DNA of 64,000 bases from Pseudomonas brassicacearum subsp. neoaurantiaca (GCF_013608025.1 NZ_VDLV01000055.1:86884-150883); one strand, 5' to 3'; positions 1-8,298 are shown, numbered from the stretch's first letter. Numbers and translations: made by a program. Notes: generated by a model from the letters alone, not told the origin.

Positions 1-297
1 TCGGACATCAACCAGACGCCACCCACCATGAGCGTCATCTCCGGTAAGAAGCCTCATGAATACGCCAATTGCGTTGCCGACAAGCTGCTCAAGACCCGTG
101 GCCCGCTGCAGATGGAACCGCACAAGAACGGCGTCCGGGTGATCGTGCCAGGCAGAATATCGACGTTGCCCGCGGCGGTGTTCGACATCGACGAGCGTTC
201 CAGTGGCAGCAGCATCAAGTTGCACGAAAGCATGTCCAACGTGCCGGTGCGTCCGGGGGACGTGCAGGAAGCGGCCAACGCGTGCATCTCCGGTTGA
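1..297 (+). CDS. Hypothetical protein, 5' end outside the window
   Basis: The frame is open from base 1, and the first possible ATG at base 28 has no Shine-Dalgarno sequence in front of it. I therefore read this as the C-terminal 98 codons of a gene that starts to the left of the window. The visible part is polar, with Cys at the CVADKLL stretch and near the C-terminus (NACISG). It has no membrane segment. The composition would suit a small periplasmic or lipoprotein-type protein, but the signal sequence is not visible. I do not recognise the family. Confidence 0.55.
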   Translation, partial: SDINQTPPTMSVISGKKPHEYANCVADKLLKTRGPLQMEPHKNGVRVIVPGRISTLPAAVFDIDERSSGSSIKLHESMSNVPVRPGDVQEAANACISG

Positions 298-350
298 GCG
301 CGTTCCGGGCCTGACGAACGGGCCGGGCATCGGTTAAGCTGCGCCCTTCG

Positions 351-384
351 AAAAAAATGCCGCCACGGTCACGTTGGCGGCATT
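351..384 (-). terminator. Hairpin with U-tract on the minus strand
   Basis: A perfect 9-bp stem (ATGCCGCCA, bases 357-365, pairing with bases 375-383) is flanked by seven A residues at 351-357. Read on the minus strand the hairpin is followed by a run of U, so it would stop leftward transcripts. Read on the plus strand it is followed only by a weak T-rich stretch. The nearest leftward gene is the lipoprotein at 638-919. Confidence 0.45.
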
Positions 385-405
385 GTCATTTATGGAGTTC
401 AGTCG

Positions 406-636
406 ATGAAACGCGAGCAGGTCCGCGAGCGCCATGCAGAAGGACTTATCTGCGCCACCCATGTGATACAGAACCCCGCGAGCCCCGGGGAATGGATCGT
501 CTTCTTCAAGAAAAGCGCCGGACGCAGTTTCTTTCTCGTGGATGACCAGGACGAAGTCGAATCCTTCAGCCGGCTCGATGACCTGATCGAGACCCTGCGG
601 GGCCTGGGGATCAAGTTCGCCGAGATTCACATCTAG
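406..636 (+). CDS. Conserved small hypothetical protein (76 aa)
   Basis: The start ATG is preceded by GGAG at good spacing (tatggagttcagtcg). The 76-residue product is soluble, with a basic N-terminus, a central beta-rich part (EWIVFFKKS, then SFFLVDDQDEV) and an acidic C-terminal helix (LDDLIETLRGLGI). It has no signal peptide and no membrane segment. The stop codon is one base from the stop of the convergent lipoprotein gene at 638, so the two messages must overlap. Codon use matches the neighbours. I cannot assign a function. Confidence 0.65.
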   Translation: MKREQVRERHAEGLICATHVIQNPASPGEWIVFFKKSAGRSFFLVDDQDEVESFSRLDDLIETLRGLGIKFAEIHI

Positions 637-637
637 C

Positions 638-919
638 TTATTTGCAGACGACCACGACACTGCGGCTGGTGAAGTTTCCAACATCGACGCCCAAGGTCTT
701 TTCGCTTTCCTTGGCCTGTGGCGTGCCATCGGTGCCGACGATGCGGTAACCGGTGCCGGCGCAGGAGGCATCCGCCTTCTCATAGCAGGTGGCCCAGGAG
801 TTGGCTTCGCCCGAACAGTCGATGGACAGGCCTTGCTCGCCGTTATCCAGGTAGGTTTTTTCCGCCGAGGCACAACCTGCCAGGGCCAGGACTGCGGACA
901 GCGCCAGGAACGTCTTCAT
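638..919 (-). CDS. Small cysteine-containing lipoprotein (93 aa)
   Basis: The chosen start gives a classical lipoprotein signal, MKTFLALSAVLALAGCAS, with the lipobox LAGC and the lipidated Cys at residue 16. A longer reading from base 1006 has a non-signal N-terminus and is rejected. The mature part holds four more Cys (SIDCSG, ATCYEK, ASCAG, VVVCK), which suggests two disulfides in the periplasm. The small outer-membrane lipoprotein is of unknown function. It converges on the small gene at 406-636. Confidence 0.75.
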   Translation of the reverse strand: MKTFLALSAVLALAGCASAEKTYLDNGEQGLSIDCSGEANSWATCYEKADASCAGTGYRIVGTDGTPQAKESEKTLGVDVGNFTSRSVVVVCK

Positions 920-1030
920 GGGATAGTCATCAAGAAGGGAGGAATGGCGCGAGATTATAGCGAATAGCCATTCCGGTACAGCTAAACCAATGGCCCCTTC
1001 GAGCACCCAGGCGTCGAAGGGGCTGGCCGA

Positions 1031-1246
1031 TTATTTCTTGCGGCGATTATTGCGCGCAGGCGCCTGTTCGCGTTCTCGCGGCGCCGGGGCAGAGCGCTCG
1101 TCCTGGAAGACCGCGGCGACTTCCACCGCCATCGTCTTGGTCGGCAAGGGGCCGGCGACCTGCTCGCCATGGTAGTTGATAATCCACCATTGGCCGTCCT
1201 TGTCCTGGCTGACCGAATAACCGTTTGCGTTCTGTGTTGCCGACAT
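1031..1246 (-). CDS. Small basic-tailed hypothetical protein (71 aa)
   Basis: The start codon has GAGG at suitable distance upstream. The product starts with a compact beta-rich part with aromatic residues (QWWIINYHGE) and ends in a strongly basic disordered tail (AREREQ-type repeats, then RNNRRKK). The tail could contact nucleic acid or ribosomes, but that is inference from charge only. There is no signal peptide. It sits alone, divergent from galU. I do not recognise a named family with confidence. Confidence 0.6.
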   Translation of the reverse strand: MSATQNANGYSVSQDKDGQWWIINYHGEQVAGPLPTKTMAVEVAAVFQDERSAPAPREREQAPARNNRRKK

Positions 1247-1479
1247 CTAGCTGCCTCATTGGCGGGATCAAGGCGGCCATGATACGCCAAATACCCGCAA
1301 ACAGCGCTGATGGGCGTACAGTGGGGACCGCTGGAACCATCGAAGCGAAAGGCGATTGAACTATCCGCCGGTTTATTTCTCTATGATGGCATCGGTTGGC
1401 CAGTGCAGGCATTGTAAGCCGCCTGCCGGCTGATTAGACTGCGCCGAAACTTGTACACACCGCCTTTTCAAGGACTTAT

Positions 1480-2319
1480 ATGATCAAGAAATGCTTGTTC
1501 CCAGCAGCCGGTTACGGTACTCGCTTCCTGCCAGCGACTAAAGCCATGCCCAAAGAAATGCTGCCGGTGGTGAACAAGCCACTGATCCAGTACGGCGTCG
1601 AAGAAGCCCTCGATGCAGGCCTGACGGAAATTTCCATCGTCACCGGCCGTGGCAAGCGCGCCCTGGAAGACCATTTCGACATCAGCTACGAGCTGGAAAA
1701 CCAGATCAAGGGCACCGACAAGGAAAAATACCTGGTCGGCATTCGTAAGCTGCTGGATGAGTGCTCGTTCTCCTACACCCGCCAGACCGAAATGAAAGGC
1801 CTGGGCCACGCGATCCTCACCGGTCGCCCGCTGATCGGTGACGAACCGTTCGCCGTGGTTCTCGCGGACGACCTTTGCGTCAACCTGGAAGGCGACGGCG
1901 TACTGACCCAGATGGTCAAGCTGTACAAGCAATTCCGCTGCTCCATCGTGGCAATCCAGGAAGTGGATCCGCAGGAAACCAACAAGTACGGTGTGATCGC
2001 TGGCGAAATGATCCGCGACGACATCTACCGCGTCCACAGCATGGTTGAAAAACCAAAGCCTGAAGATGCGCCGTCGAACCTGGCGATCATCGGTCGCTAC
2101 ATCCTGACCCCGGACATCTTCGACCTGATCGAACAGACCGAGCCAGGCAAGGGTGGTGAAATCCAGATTACCGACGCCCTGATGAAACAGGCCCAGAACG
2201 GCTGCGTCATGGCCTACAAGTTCAAGGGCAAGCGTTTCGACTGCGGTGGCGCCGAAGGTTATATCGACGCGACCAACTTCTGCTTCGAGAACTTCTACAA
2301 GACCGGCAAGGCTTACTGA
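1480..2319 (+). CDS. galU: UTP-glucose-1-phosphate uridylyltransferase
   Basis: GalU makes UDP-glucose from UTP and glucose-1-phosphate, feeding LPS core, exopolysaccharide and trehalose or glucan synthesis in the cytoplasm. The 279-residue length is normal for the family. The nucleotide-binding signature FPAAGYGTRFLPATK lies at residues 7-21, the metal-binding ADD at 129-131, and a VEKPKPE loop near residue 190. The order galU then gor is usual in Pseudomonas. A strong intrinsic terminator follows the stop, so it is probably monocistronic. Confidence 0.97.
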   Translation: MIKKCLFPAAGYGTRFLPATKAMPKEMLPVVNKPLIQYGVEEALDAGLTEISIVTGRGKRALEDHFDISYELENQIKGTDKEKYLVGIRKLLDECSFSYTRQTEMKGLGHAILTGRPLIGDEPFAVVLADDLCVNLEGDGVLTQMVKLYKQFRCSIVAIQEVDPQETNKYGVIAGEMIRDDIYRVHSMVEKPKPEDAPSNLAIIGRYILTPDIFDLIEQTEPGKGGEIQITDALMKQAQNGCVMAYKFKGKRFDCGGAEGYIDATNFCFENFYKTGKAY

Positions 2320-2340
2320 TAGCCAGCGTCGCGCCTTGAA

Positions 2341-2372
2341 AAAACGCCCCGACTGGTTCGGGGCTTTTTTTT
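2341..2372 (+). terminator. Intrinsic terminator of galU
   Basis: A 7-bp stem (GCCCCGA, bases 2346-2352, with 2358-2364) is followed by eight T residues and preceded by four A. It stands 22 bases after the galU stop. Confidence 0.9.
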
Positions 2373-2383
2373 GCCTGCAGATC

Positions 2384-2403
2384 AGCAAGCTCCCTCGCCA
2401 CAA
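2384..2403 (-). repeat. Partial REP, type B half-site
   Basis: The sequence agcaagctccctcgccaca is the right half of the type B REP seen complete at 11186-11290. No partner copy is visible nearby, so this looks like a decayed remnant. Confidence 0.45.
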
Positions 2404-2526
2404 GGGCTCTTTGCAGATGCCGTTTGGCTTTTCGTTTTCCGTCCCCATAATCAATTGCAACGCTGCCCGTTCTGGCTGCTCCGCGCAGGAACAGCAGGTA
2501 TGCTGACAACCTGCCGAAGGAGATAG

Positions 2527-3885
2527 ATGATGGCCTACGATTTTAATCTGTATGTGATTGGCGCCGGTTCCGGCGGTGTGCGGGCGGCGCGGTTTGCCGC
2601 GGGTTTCGGCGCAAAAGTGGGCGTGGCGGAAAGCCGCTACCTGGGTGGGACCTGCGTCAACGTCGGTTGCGTGCCGAAAAAACTGCTGGTCTACGGCGCG
2701 CATTACGCCGAGGACTTCGAACAAGCGTCGGCCTACGGCTGGACGGCCGGCGAGGCGAATTTCGACTGGGCCACGCTGATTGCCAACAAGGACCGCGAGA
2801 TCAATCGCCTCAACGGCATCTACCGCAACCTGCTGGGCAACAGTGGCGTCACGCTGCACGAAGGCCACGCCAGGATCACCGGCCCTCACGAAGTCGAGAT
2901 CAACGGCGAGCGCCACACCGCCGAGCACATCATGATCGCCACGGGTGGCTGGCCGGTGATCCCGGATATTCCAGGGCGCGAGCACGCCATCAGTTCCAAC
3001 GAGGCGTTTTTCCTGAAGACGCTGCCCAAGCGCATGTTGGTGGTGGGCGGCGGTTACATCGCGGTGGAGTTCGCCGGGATCTTCCACGGCATGGGCGCGC
3101 AAACGTCCTTGCTGTATCGCGGCGACCTGTTCTTGCGTGGCTTCGACGGCGCAGTGCGCAAGCATCTTGCAGAGGAACTCGAACGTCGAGGCCTGGACCT
3201 GCAATTCAATGCGGATATCCAGCGCATCGACAAGGAAGCCGACGGCAGCCTGAAAGTGACGCTCAAGGACGGTCGCACGCTGTCCACCGACTGCGTGTTC
3301 TACGCCACTGGCCGGCGACCGATGCTGGACAACCTCGGCCTTGAAAACACCGGCGTGACGCTGGACGAAAAAGGCTTTGTGCAGGTCAACGAAAAATACG
3401 AGACCGCCGAGCCGTCGATCCTGGCCATTGGCGACGTGATCGGTCGCGTGCAGCTGACGCCTGTCGCGTTGGCTGAAGGCATGGCGGTGGCGCGACGCCT
3501 GTTCAAGCCCGAGCAGTATCGCCTGGTGGACTATCGGATGATCCCCACAGCCGTGTTCAGCCTGCCGAACATCGGCACGGTTGGCCTGACGGAAGAACAG
3601 GCCCGGGAGGAGGGGCATGAGGTGCAGATTTTCGAGAGCCGTTTCCGGCCGATGAAGCTGACCCTCACCGAGTGCCAGGAACGCACGCTGATGAAGCTGG
3701 TGGTTGACGCCAAAACCGATAAGGTCTTGGGTTGCCACATGGTCGGGCCGGATGCGGGAGAAATCGTGCAGGGCTTGGCTATTGCCTTGAAGGCCGGCGC
3801 GACCAAGCGTGACTTCGACGAAACCATCGGCGTACACCCGACCGCCGCCGAAGAATTCGTCACCATGCGTACGCCCACCGCCTGA
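2527..3885 (+). CDS. gor: Glutathione-disulfide reductase
   Basis: This FAD flavoenzyme reduces oxidised glutathione with NADPH in the cytoplasm. The 452 residues show an FAD-binding GAGSGG at 12-17, the redox pair Cys43-Cys48 in GGTCVNVGC, a second Rossmann motif GGGYIAVEFAG near 175, and the C-terminal catalytic HPTAAEE (His437 and Glu442). GAAGGAG stands just upstream. Translation may start at 2527 or at the adjacent ATG 2530. It adjoins the peroxiredoxin genes, fitting a thiol and peroxide defence region. Confidence 0.96.
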   Translation: MMAYDFNLYVIGAGSGGVRAARFAAGFGAKVGVAESRYLGGTCVNVGCVPKKLLVYGAHYAEDFEQASAYGWTAGEANFDWATLIANKDREINRLNGIYRNLLGNSGVTLHEGHARITGPHEVEINGERHTAEHIMIATGGWPVIPDIPGREHAISSNEAFFLKTLPKRMLVVGGGYIAVEFAGIFHGMGAQTSLLYRGDLFLRGFDGAVRKHLAEELERRGLDLQFNADIQRIDKEADGSLKVTLKDGRTLSTDCVFYATGRRPMLDNLGLENTGVTLDEKGFVQVNEKYETAEPSILAIGDVIGRVQLTPVALAEGMAVARRLFKPEQYRLVDYRMIPTAVFSLPNIGTVGLTEEQAREEGHEVQIFESRFRPMKLTLTECQERTLMKLVVDAKTDKVLGCHMVGPDAGEIVQGLAIALKAGATKRDFDETIGVHPTAAEEFVTMRTPTA

Positions 3886-3899
3886 CGCATGGAAGATGC

Positions 3900-4019
3900 C
3901 TGTAGGTGCTGCCGAGTGCAACGAGGCTGCGATCTATTCCTTGGAACTTTCACTTCAAACGAAAGATCAGGATCAAAAGATCGTCCGAACGCGGCCCGAG
4001 CCTTCGCCAGCTTCTACAG
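3900..4019. repeat. Inverted extragenic repeat pair, third family (type C)
   Basis: The left part reads tgtaggtgctgccgagtgca and continues to a gctgcgatct stretch. The right part (3976-4019) is an imperfect inverted copy with aaagatcg and ccagcttctaca. This is a different short extragenic family from the GTGGGAGCGAGC and GTGGCGAGGGAG elements elsewhere in the window. It lies between gor and the ahpC promoter region. Confidence 0.6.
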
Positions 4020-4150
4020 ATTTCTTCTATCTATATGGTTTCCTGATAGCCAAAACCAATCATTCGCATGAGCTTTGGCAATGAGCCAACCGCGAATTGA
4101 ATGGCTAAGATTCCCCCATCAACTTTTCAACCCCTGACGGAGAGTCAACG

Positions 4151-4714
4151 ATGCCTATCATCAACAGCCAAGTTAAACCGTTCAAAGCCACCGCTTACAA
4201 AAATGGCAGCTTCATCGAAGTGTCGGACGCTGACCTGAAAGGCAAGTGGTCTGTCGTGTTCTTCTACCCGGCTGACTTCACCTTCGTTTGCCCAACCGAA
4301 CTGGAAGACCTGGCCGACAACTACGCCGAATTCCAGAAGCTGGGCGTCGAAATATACAGCGTGTCGACCGACACTCACTTTGCCCACGCTGCCTGGCACA
4401 ACACTTCGCCAGCCATCGGCAAGATCCAGTACACCATGATCGGCGACCCGACCCTGGCTATCTCCCGCAACTTCGACGTGCTGATCGAAGAAGCTGGCCT
4501 GGCTGACCGCGGTACTTTCGTGATCAACCCTGAAGGCCAGATCAAGATCGTTGAAATCAACGACGGCGGTGTAGGCCGTGACGCTTCCGAGCTGCTGCGC
4601 AAGATCAAGGCTGCTCAGTATGTTGCCGCTCACCCAGGCGAAGTCTGCCCAGCCAAGTGGAAAGAAGGCGAGGCCACCCTGGCTCCGTCCCTGGACCTGG
4701 TCGGCAAGATCTAA
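4151..4714 (+). CDS. ahpC: Alkyl hydroperoxide reductase peroxiredoxin AhpC
   Basis: This typical 2-Cys peroxiredoxin reduces H2O2 and organic hydroperoxides and is recycled by AhpF. It has 187 residues, the usual length. The peroxidatic Cys47 is in FTFVCPTELED and the resolving Cys166 in HPGEVCPAKW. CGGAG lies before the ATG. The gene is followed by its own terminator and then ahpF. OxyR control is known for the family. I looked at 4020-4110 and saw only a weak, incomplete match to the OxyR spacing rule, so I do not annotate a site. Confidence 0.97.
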   Translation: MPIINSQVKPFKATAYKNGSFIEVSDADLKGKWSVVFFYPADFTFVCPTELEDLADNYAEFQKLGVEIYSVSTDTHFAHAAWHNTSPAIGKIQYTMIGDPTLAISRNFDVLIEEAGLADRGTFVINPEGQIKIVEINDGGVGRDASELLRKIKAAQYVAAHPGEVCPAKWKEGEATLAPSLDLVGKI

Positions 4715-4769
4715 GTCTGTGAGTTATCCGAGGGCGATCCGCTCTTAATCAAGTAAGCCGCTTCGCCCC

Positions 4770-4808
4770 AAAAAACGCCCGGGCGAGATTCGCTCGGGCG
4801 TTGTTTTT
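4770..4808 (+). terminator. Intrinsic terminator between ahpC and ahpF
   Basis: A near-perfect GC-rich stem (AACGCCCGGGCG against CGCTCGGGCGTT) is followed by a T-rich tract ending at about 4808. It lies only 29 bases before the ahpF start, so it probably lets ahpC be expressed well above ahpF. Confidence 0.85.
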
Positions 4809-4837
4809 TCTGAAATTCACACATGGAAATCGCCCGT

Positions 4838-6400
4838 ATGTTGGACGCCAATCTTAAAGCTCAGTTGAAGTCATACCTGGAACGGGTCACCCAGCCGATC
4901 GAGATCGTTGCATCCCTCGACGACGGTGCGAAATCCCAGGAAATGCTCGCGTTACTCAAAGACGTCGCCAGTCTTTCCAACCAGATTACCTTGCTCGACA
5001 ACGGTACCGATGCGCGCAAGCCGTCGTTCTCGTTGAACCGCCCGGGAGCCGATATCAGCCTGCGTTTCGCCGGCATTCCCATGGGCCATGAATTCACTTC
5101 GCTGGTGCTGGCCCTGCTGCAAGTCGGTGGCCACCCTTCGAAGGCCAGTGTCGAAGTGATCGAACAGATCCGCTCGCTCAAGGGCGAGTTCAACTTCGAG
5201 ACGTATTTCTCGCTGTCGTGCCAGAACTGCCCGGACGTGGTCCAGGCGCTGAATCTGATGGCTGTGCTGAACCTGAACATCAAGCACGTCGCTATCGACG
5301 GCGCGCTGTTCCAGGCCGAAGTCGATGAACGCCAGATCATGGCCGTGCCAAGCATCTACTTGAACGGTGTGAACTTCGGCCAGGGCCGCATGGGCCTGGA
5401 AGAAATAATCGCCAAGATCGACACCAGCGGCATCGAGCGCCAGGCCGAGAAGATCAGCGCCAAGGATGCCTTTGACGTGTTGGTGGTCGGCGGTGGCCCG
5501 GCCGGTGCTTCGGCGGCGATCTACGCGGCGCGCAAAGGTATCCGCACCGGTGTGGCGGCCGAACGTTTCGGCGGCCAGGTGCTCGACACCATGGCCATCG
5601 AGAACTTCATCTCGGTCCAGGAAACCGAAGGCCCGAAACTGGCCGTTGCCCTGGAAGAACACGTCAAGCAGTACGACGTCGACATCATGAACCTGCAACG
5701 CGCCGACGCCTTGGTGCCTGGCACGGACGGCGGACTGCATGAAGTCAAGTTCGCCAGCGGTGCGAGCCTCAAGGCCAAGACCGTGATCCTGGCGACCGGT
5801 GCCCGCTGGCGTGAAATGAACGTGCCGGGCGAGCAGCAATACCGCAACAAAGGCGTGGCGTACTGCCCGCACTGCGACGGTCCGCTGTTCAAAGGCAAGC
5901 GTGTCGCAGTGATCGGCGGCGGCAACTCCGGCGTCGAAGCGGCCATCGACCTGGCCGGTATCGTGTCCCACGTCACCTTGCTGGAATTCGACGTGCAGTT
6001 GCGAGCCGACGCGGTGTTGCAGCGCAAACTGCACAGCTTGCCGAACGTGACGGTGATCACCAATGCCCAGACCACCGAAGTGACGGGCGACGGCCAAAAG
6101 GTCAATGGCCTGCGCTACAAGGATCGTCCGAGCGGTGAAGTGCGCGACGTGGCGCTGGAAGGGATCTTCGTGCAGATCGGCCTGTTGCCTAACACCGATT
6201 GGCTCAAGGGCACCGTTGAGTTGTCACCGCGCGGCGAGATTATCGTCGATGCCCGTGGCGAAACCTCGATCCCTGGCGTGTTCGCAGCCGGTGACGTGAC
6301 CACCGTGCCGTACAAGCAGATCGTGATCGCCGTGGGCGAGGGTGCCAAGGCTTCGTTGAGTGCCTTTGACCACCTGATCCGCACTTCCGCGCCGGCCTGA
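4838..6400 (+). CDS. ahpF: Alkyl hydroperoxide reductase flavoprotein AhpF
   Basis: AhpF moves electrons from NADH through FAD and two disulfides to AhpC. I use the ATG at 4838, which gives the MLDANLKAQL N-terminus known in the family and 520 residues. An in-frame ATG at 4823 is also possible. The N-terminal double thioredoxin fold has Cys128-Cys131 (SCQNC). The FAD motif GGGPAG is at 218-223, the thioredoxin-reductase disulfide Cys343-Cys346 in YCPHC, and an NADH-binding GGGNSG follows. No Shine-Dalgarno sequence is strong in front of either start. Confidence 0.95.
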   Translation: MLDANLKAQLKSYLERVTQPIEIVASLDDGAKSQEMLALLKDVASLSNQITLLDNGTDARKPSFSLNRPGADISLRFAGIPMGHEFTSLVLALLQVGGHPSKASVEVIEQIRSLKGEFNFETYFSLSCQNCPDVVQALNLMAVLNLNIKHVAIDGALFQAEVDERQIMAVPSIYLNGVNFGQGRMGLEEIIAKIDTSGIERQAEKISAKDAFDVLVVGGGPAGASAAIYAARKGIRTGVAAERFGGQVLDTMAIENFISVQETEGPKLAVALEEHVKQYDVDIMNLQRADALVPGTDGGLHEVKFASGASLKAKTVILATGARWREMNVPGEQQYRNKGVAYCPHCDGPLFKGKRVAVIGGGNSGVEAAIDLAGIVSHVTLLEFDVQLRADAVLQRKLHSLPNVTVITNAQTTEVTGDGQKVNGLRYKDRPSGEVRDVALEGIFVQIGLLPNTDWLKGTVELSPRGEIIVDARGETSIPGVFAAGDVTTVPYKQIVIAVGEGAKASLSAFDHLIRTSAPA

Positions 6401-6421
6401 TCGCCTCCCGCTGAAACGAAT

Positions 6422-6458
6422 AAACCCCATGGGCCTTGGCTCATGGGGTTTTTTTTTG
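6422..6458 (+). terminator. Intrinsic terminator of ahpF
   Basis: A perfect 10-bp stem (AAACCCCATG with CATGGGGTTT, 6422-6451) runs into nine or more T residues. It stands about 20 bases after the ahpF stop. Confidence 0.9.
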
Positions 6459-6471
6459 GATCTCGCGTTTT

Positions 6472-6567
6472 CCTGTGGGAGCGAGCTTGCTCGCGATAGC
6501 GGCCGGTCAGCTTGCATCCATGTTGAATGTGCTGAAGTCATCGCGAGCAAGCTCGCTCCCACAGGGG
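6472..6567. repeat. REP pair (REPIN), type A, T variant
   Basis: Two inverted copies of gtgggagcgagcttgctcgc stand at the ends, about 45 bases apart, with the GTGGGAG ends outside. Each copy is itself an imperfect hairpin. It lies between the convergent ahpF and gloA genes. Confidence 0.9.
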
Positions 6568-6597
6568 ATTTGTCAAATGTTGGAGCGGTAATGCGGT

Positions 6598-7119
6598 TTA
6601 CAACGGCGCAGGCTGGATGATCTCAACCCAATAGCCATCCGGGTCCTTGATGAACGCCAGGCTTTTCATGCGGCCATCGTTCAGGCGTTTCTGGAAGTCA
6701 CAGCCCAGCGCTTCGAAGCGTTCGCAGGCGGCGACGACATCGGGCACGGAAATGCAGATATGACCGAAACCGCGCGGGTCGGTGTTGCCGTTGTGGTAGG
6801 CAAATGCCGGGTCGTTTTCGGTGCCATGGTTGTGGGTCAGTTCGAGGATGCCGGGGATCGACTTCATCCACTCGGTGCGCGCCGCCGCGTCCGCCGGAAT
6901 CTGGCTCTTGTCCACCAGCGCCAGGAAATACAGGCTGAATTCGGCTTCAGGGAAGTCGCGTTTCTCCACCAGCGAGAAACCCAGCACGCGGGTGTAGAAA
7001 TCCAGGGACTTGGTGATGTCCTTGACCCGCAGCATGGTGTGGTTGAAGACGAACTTGGCCGTGGCCGCATCGGGTTGGGCGGTGACGCCAGGGAAAGTAT
7101 TGAGTTCGTGCAGGCTCAT
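6598..7119 (-). CDS. gloA: Lactoylglutathione lyase (glyoxalase I)
   Basis: GloA isomerises the methylglyoxal-glutathione hemithioacetal to S-lactoylglutathione in the cytoplasm. I use the ATG at 7119 (MSLHELNTFPG), preceded by GGAGG. An ATG at 7146 would add nine residues without a ribosome site. The 173 residues contain the VOC-fold halves FVFNHTMLRVKD, with a metal-ligand His, and GFGHICISVPD with a second His. The ELTHNHGTE segment and the C-terminal WVEIIQP (ligand Glu) complete the site. The longer N-terminus matches the zinc-type long GloA rather than the short form. Confidence 0.93.
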   Translation of the reverse strand: MSLHELNTFPGVTAQPDAATAKFVFNHTMLRVKDITKSLDFYTRVLGFSLVEKRDFPEAEFSLYFLALVDKSQIPADAAARTEWMKSIPGILELTHNHGTENDPAFAYHNGNTDPRGFGHICISVPDVVAACERFEALGCDFQKRLNDGRMKSLAFIKDPDGYWVEIIQPAPL

Positions 7120-7314
7120 GGGCCCTCCGGAAAATAAGTGGGGCAAACGGCGTCGCAGCCTGGGGCACGACGGTTCCTGGGCTTGCGTCAGATGGCTTCC
7201 TTGCAGGTGCGCCCATGATACGCAAGGGACGCGGCGCCGCCAAACCGCGCATGGCTATTGCCTGGTTCTGCCTCGGGCTTCAGACTTCACGATTCGTTCT
7301 TGAGTGCCAACGCA

Positions 7315-7842
7315 ATGATTCGACCGTTCCTTACGCTGTTTGTCCTGCTACTTGCAAGTGTCGGCGGTGTCCAGGCGGCCGAACCGCAGGTCACCTGGCC
7401 CCAGGGCTGGGTTGTCGAACCGCTGCCAGCGGATACATCGGCCTCGGCTGCCCCTGGAACCCTGCGCCAACGTGCCACCAAGAGTGATCCGGCAGGCAAT
7501 GCCGTAATGGTCATGGAGCTGACCATGACCCCCGTCGCGCCGGATCATCAGGTCAACTTGCAGGGTGTGTTGCTGGAAATGCGCAAATCAATCCAGAAGG
7601 ATTTTTTCCAGGGCGGTTATCAAAGTGTGTGCACTAAGGTCCATGCCTCCATGTTGGCTGACGTAACTGCATTGGAAACCACTTGCACGATCACGCAAAA
7701 CGGACGACATGTATTGTCTCAGACACTCGTCGCGGCACTAACTGAGGGCAAGGCTTATGTGCTGTCCTATGCAGGGCAGGCGCAGGCGTTTATTGAAAGC
7801 CAGGATGAAATACAGTCGGTGCGAAACAGTTTGAAACTGTGA
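7315..7842 (+). CDS. Exported DUF4946-type protein
   Basis: I chose the ATG at 7315 because it gives a clean signal peptide (MIRPFLTLFVLLLASVGGVQA, cleavage after AQA-like VQA). The ATG at 7258 would place 19 polar residues ahead of it. The mature part is about 155 residues with two Cys (SVCTKV and TTCTI) likely to form a periplasmic disulfide. The overall pattern, with the WPQGW motif after the signal peptide, recalls the Pseudomonas DUF4946 family, but I recall this from family knowledge and could not check it. Function unknown. A bidirectional terminator follows. Confidence 0.7.
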   Translation: MIRPFLTLFVLLLASVGGVQAAEPQVTWPQGWVVEPLPADTSASAAPGTLRQRATKSDPAGNAVMVMELTMTPVAPDHQVNLQGVLLEMRKSIQKDFFQGGYQSVCTKVHASMLADVTALETTCTITQNGRHVLSQTLVAALTEGKAYVLSYAGQAQAFIESQDEIQSVRNSLKL

Positions 7843-7893
7843 CGCCTTAAGCGTAATACGCCAAAAGGTTTAATCCTAAAGTTCAGCTCATAA

Positions 7894-7919
7894 AAAAGCC
7901 CTGAATGGTCAGGGCTTTT
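7894..7919. terminator. Bidirectional intrinsic terminator
   Basis: A perfect 11-bp stem AAAAGCCCTGA with TCAGGGCTTTT and a 4-base loop serves both the exported protein gene from the left and the MvaT-like gene from the right. Confidence 0.9.
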
Positions 7920-7932
7920 GCATGCTGGGCTG

Positions 7933-8298
7933 TCAACCACGCAACCAGGAGTCAACGGTCGCTGCACCGTATTGTTCTTTCCAGGCTTTCAGGCCGCGGT
8001 GATTGCCACCCTTGGTTTCGATCAACTCGCCGGTGTGCGGGTTCTGGTAAACCTTCACCACTCGCGCACGGCGGGTCTTGGTGGGCTTGTTCGATGGCAG
8101 GCTTGCCTTGGACGGGTTCGGGTCGAGGATCGCGACGATGTCGCGCAGGCTCTTGCCGTAGGTTTTCATCAGTCCCTGGAGCTTTTCCTCGAATTCGATT
8201 TCCTTCTTGAGCCCGGCATCGTTCTTCAGCGACTCCAGCTGCTTGAGCTGTTCTTGAAGGGCCTTTTCGGCTGCACGAAATTCAGCGAGTCTGGACAA
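7933..8298 (-). CDS. MvaT/MvaU-family H-NS-like nucleoid protein (TTG start)
   Basis: This xenogeneic silencer family binds AT-rich DNA and oligomerises. Homologues begin with a short MS-LAEFRAAEKAL sequence. That reading here requires the TTG at 8298, which has GGAG eight bases upstream. The only upstream ATG (8358) would add 20 unrelated residues. The 121 residues show an N-terminal coiled coil (about 3-60, many Leu, Glu and Lys), a linker and a C-terminal DNA-binding part with KVYQNPHTGE and TKGGNHRGLKAW. The AT-rich 220 bases upstream suit autoregulation. It is closer to the MvaU/MvaV branch than to MvaT by the N-terminus, from memory. Confidence 0.9.
   Translation of the reverse strand: MSRLAEFRAAEKALQEQLKQLESLKNDAGLKKEIEFEEKLQGLMKTYGKSLRDIVAILDPNPSKASLPSNKPTKTRRARVVKVYQNPHTGELIETKGGNHRGLKAWKEQYGAATVDSWLRG

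Noticed and set aside
1468..3921. Open frame of 817 codons on the minus strand across galU and gor
   Set aside because: The same codon effect. It crosses the galU terminator and the gor start, and the plus-strand proteins are clear.
4024..4071. Possible OxyR site before ahpC (ctat and atag words)
   Set aside because: Only one tetramer fits exactly with the N7 spacing and the remaining ones match two or three of four bases.
6472..6567. REP copies as CRISPR repeats
   Set aside because: Copies are inverted pairs separated by kilobases, not direct repeats with regular spacers, and no cas genes are present.
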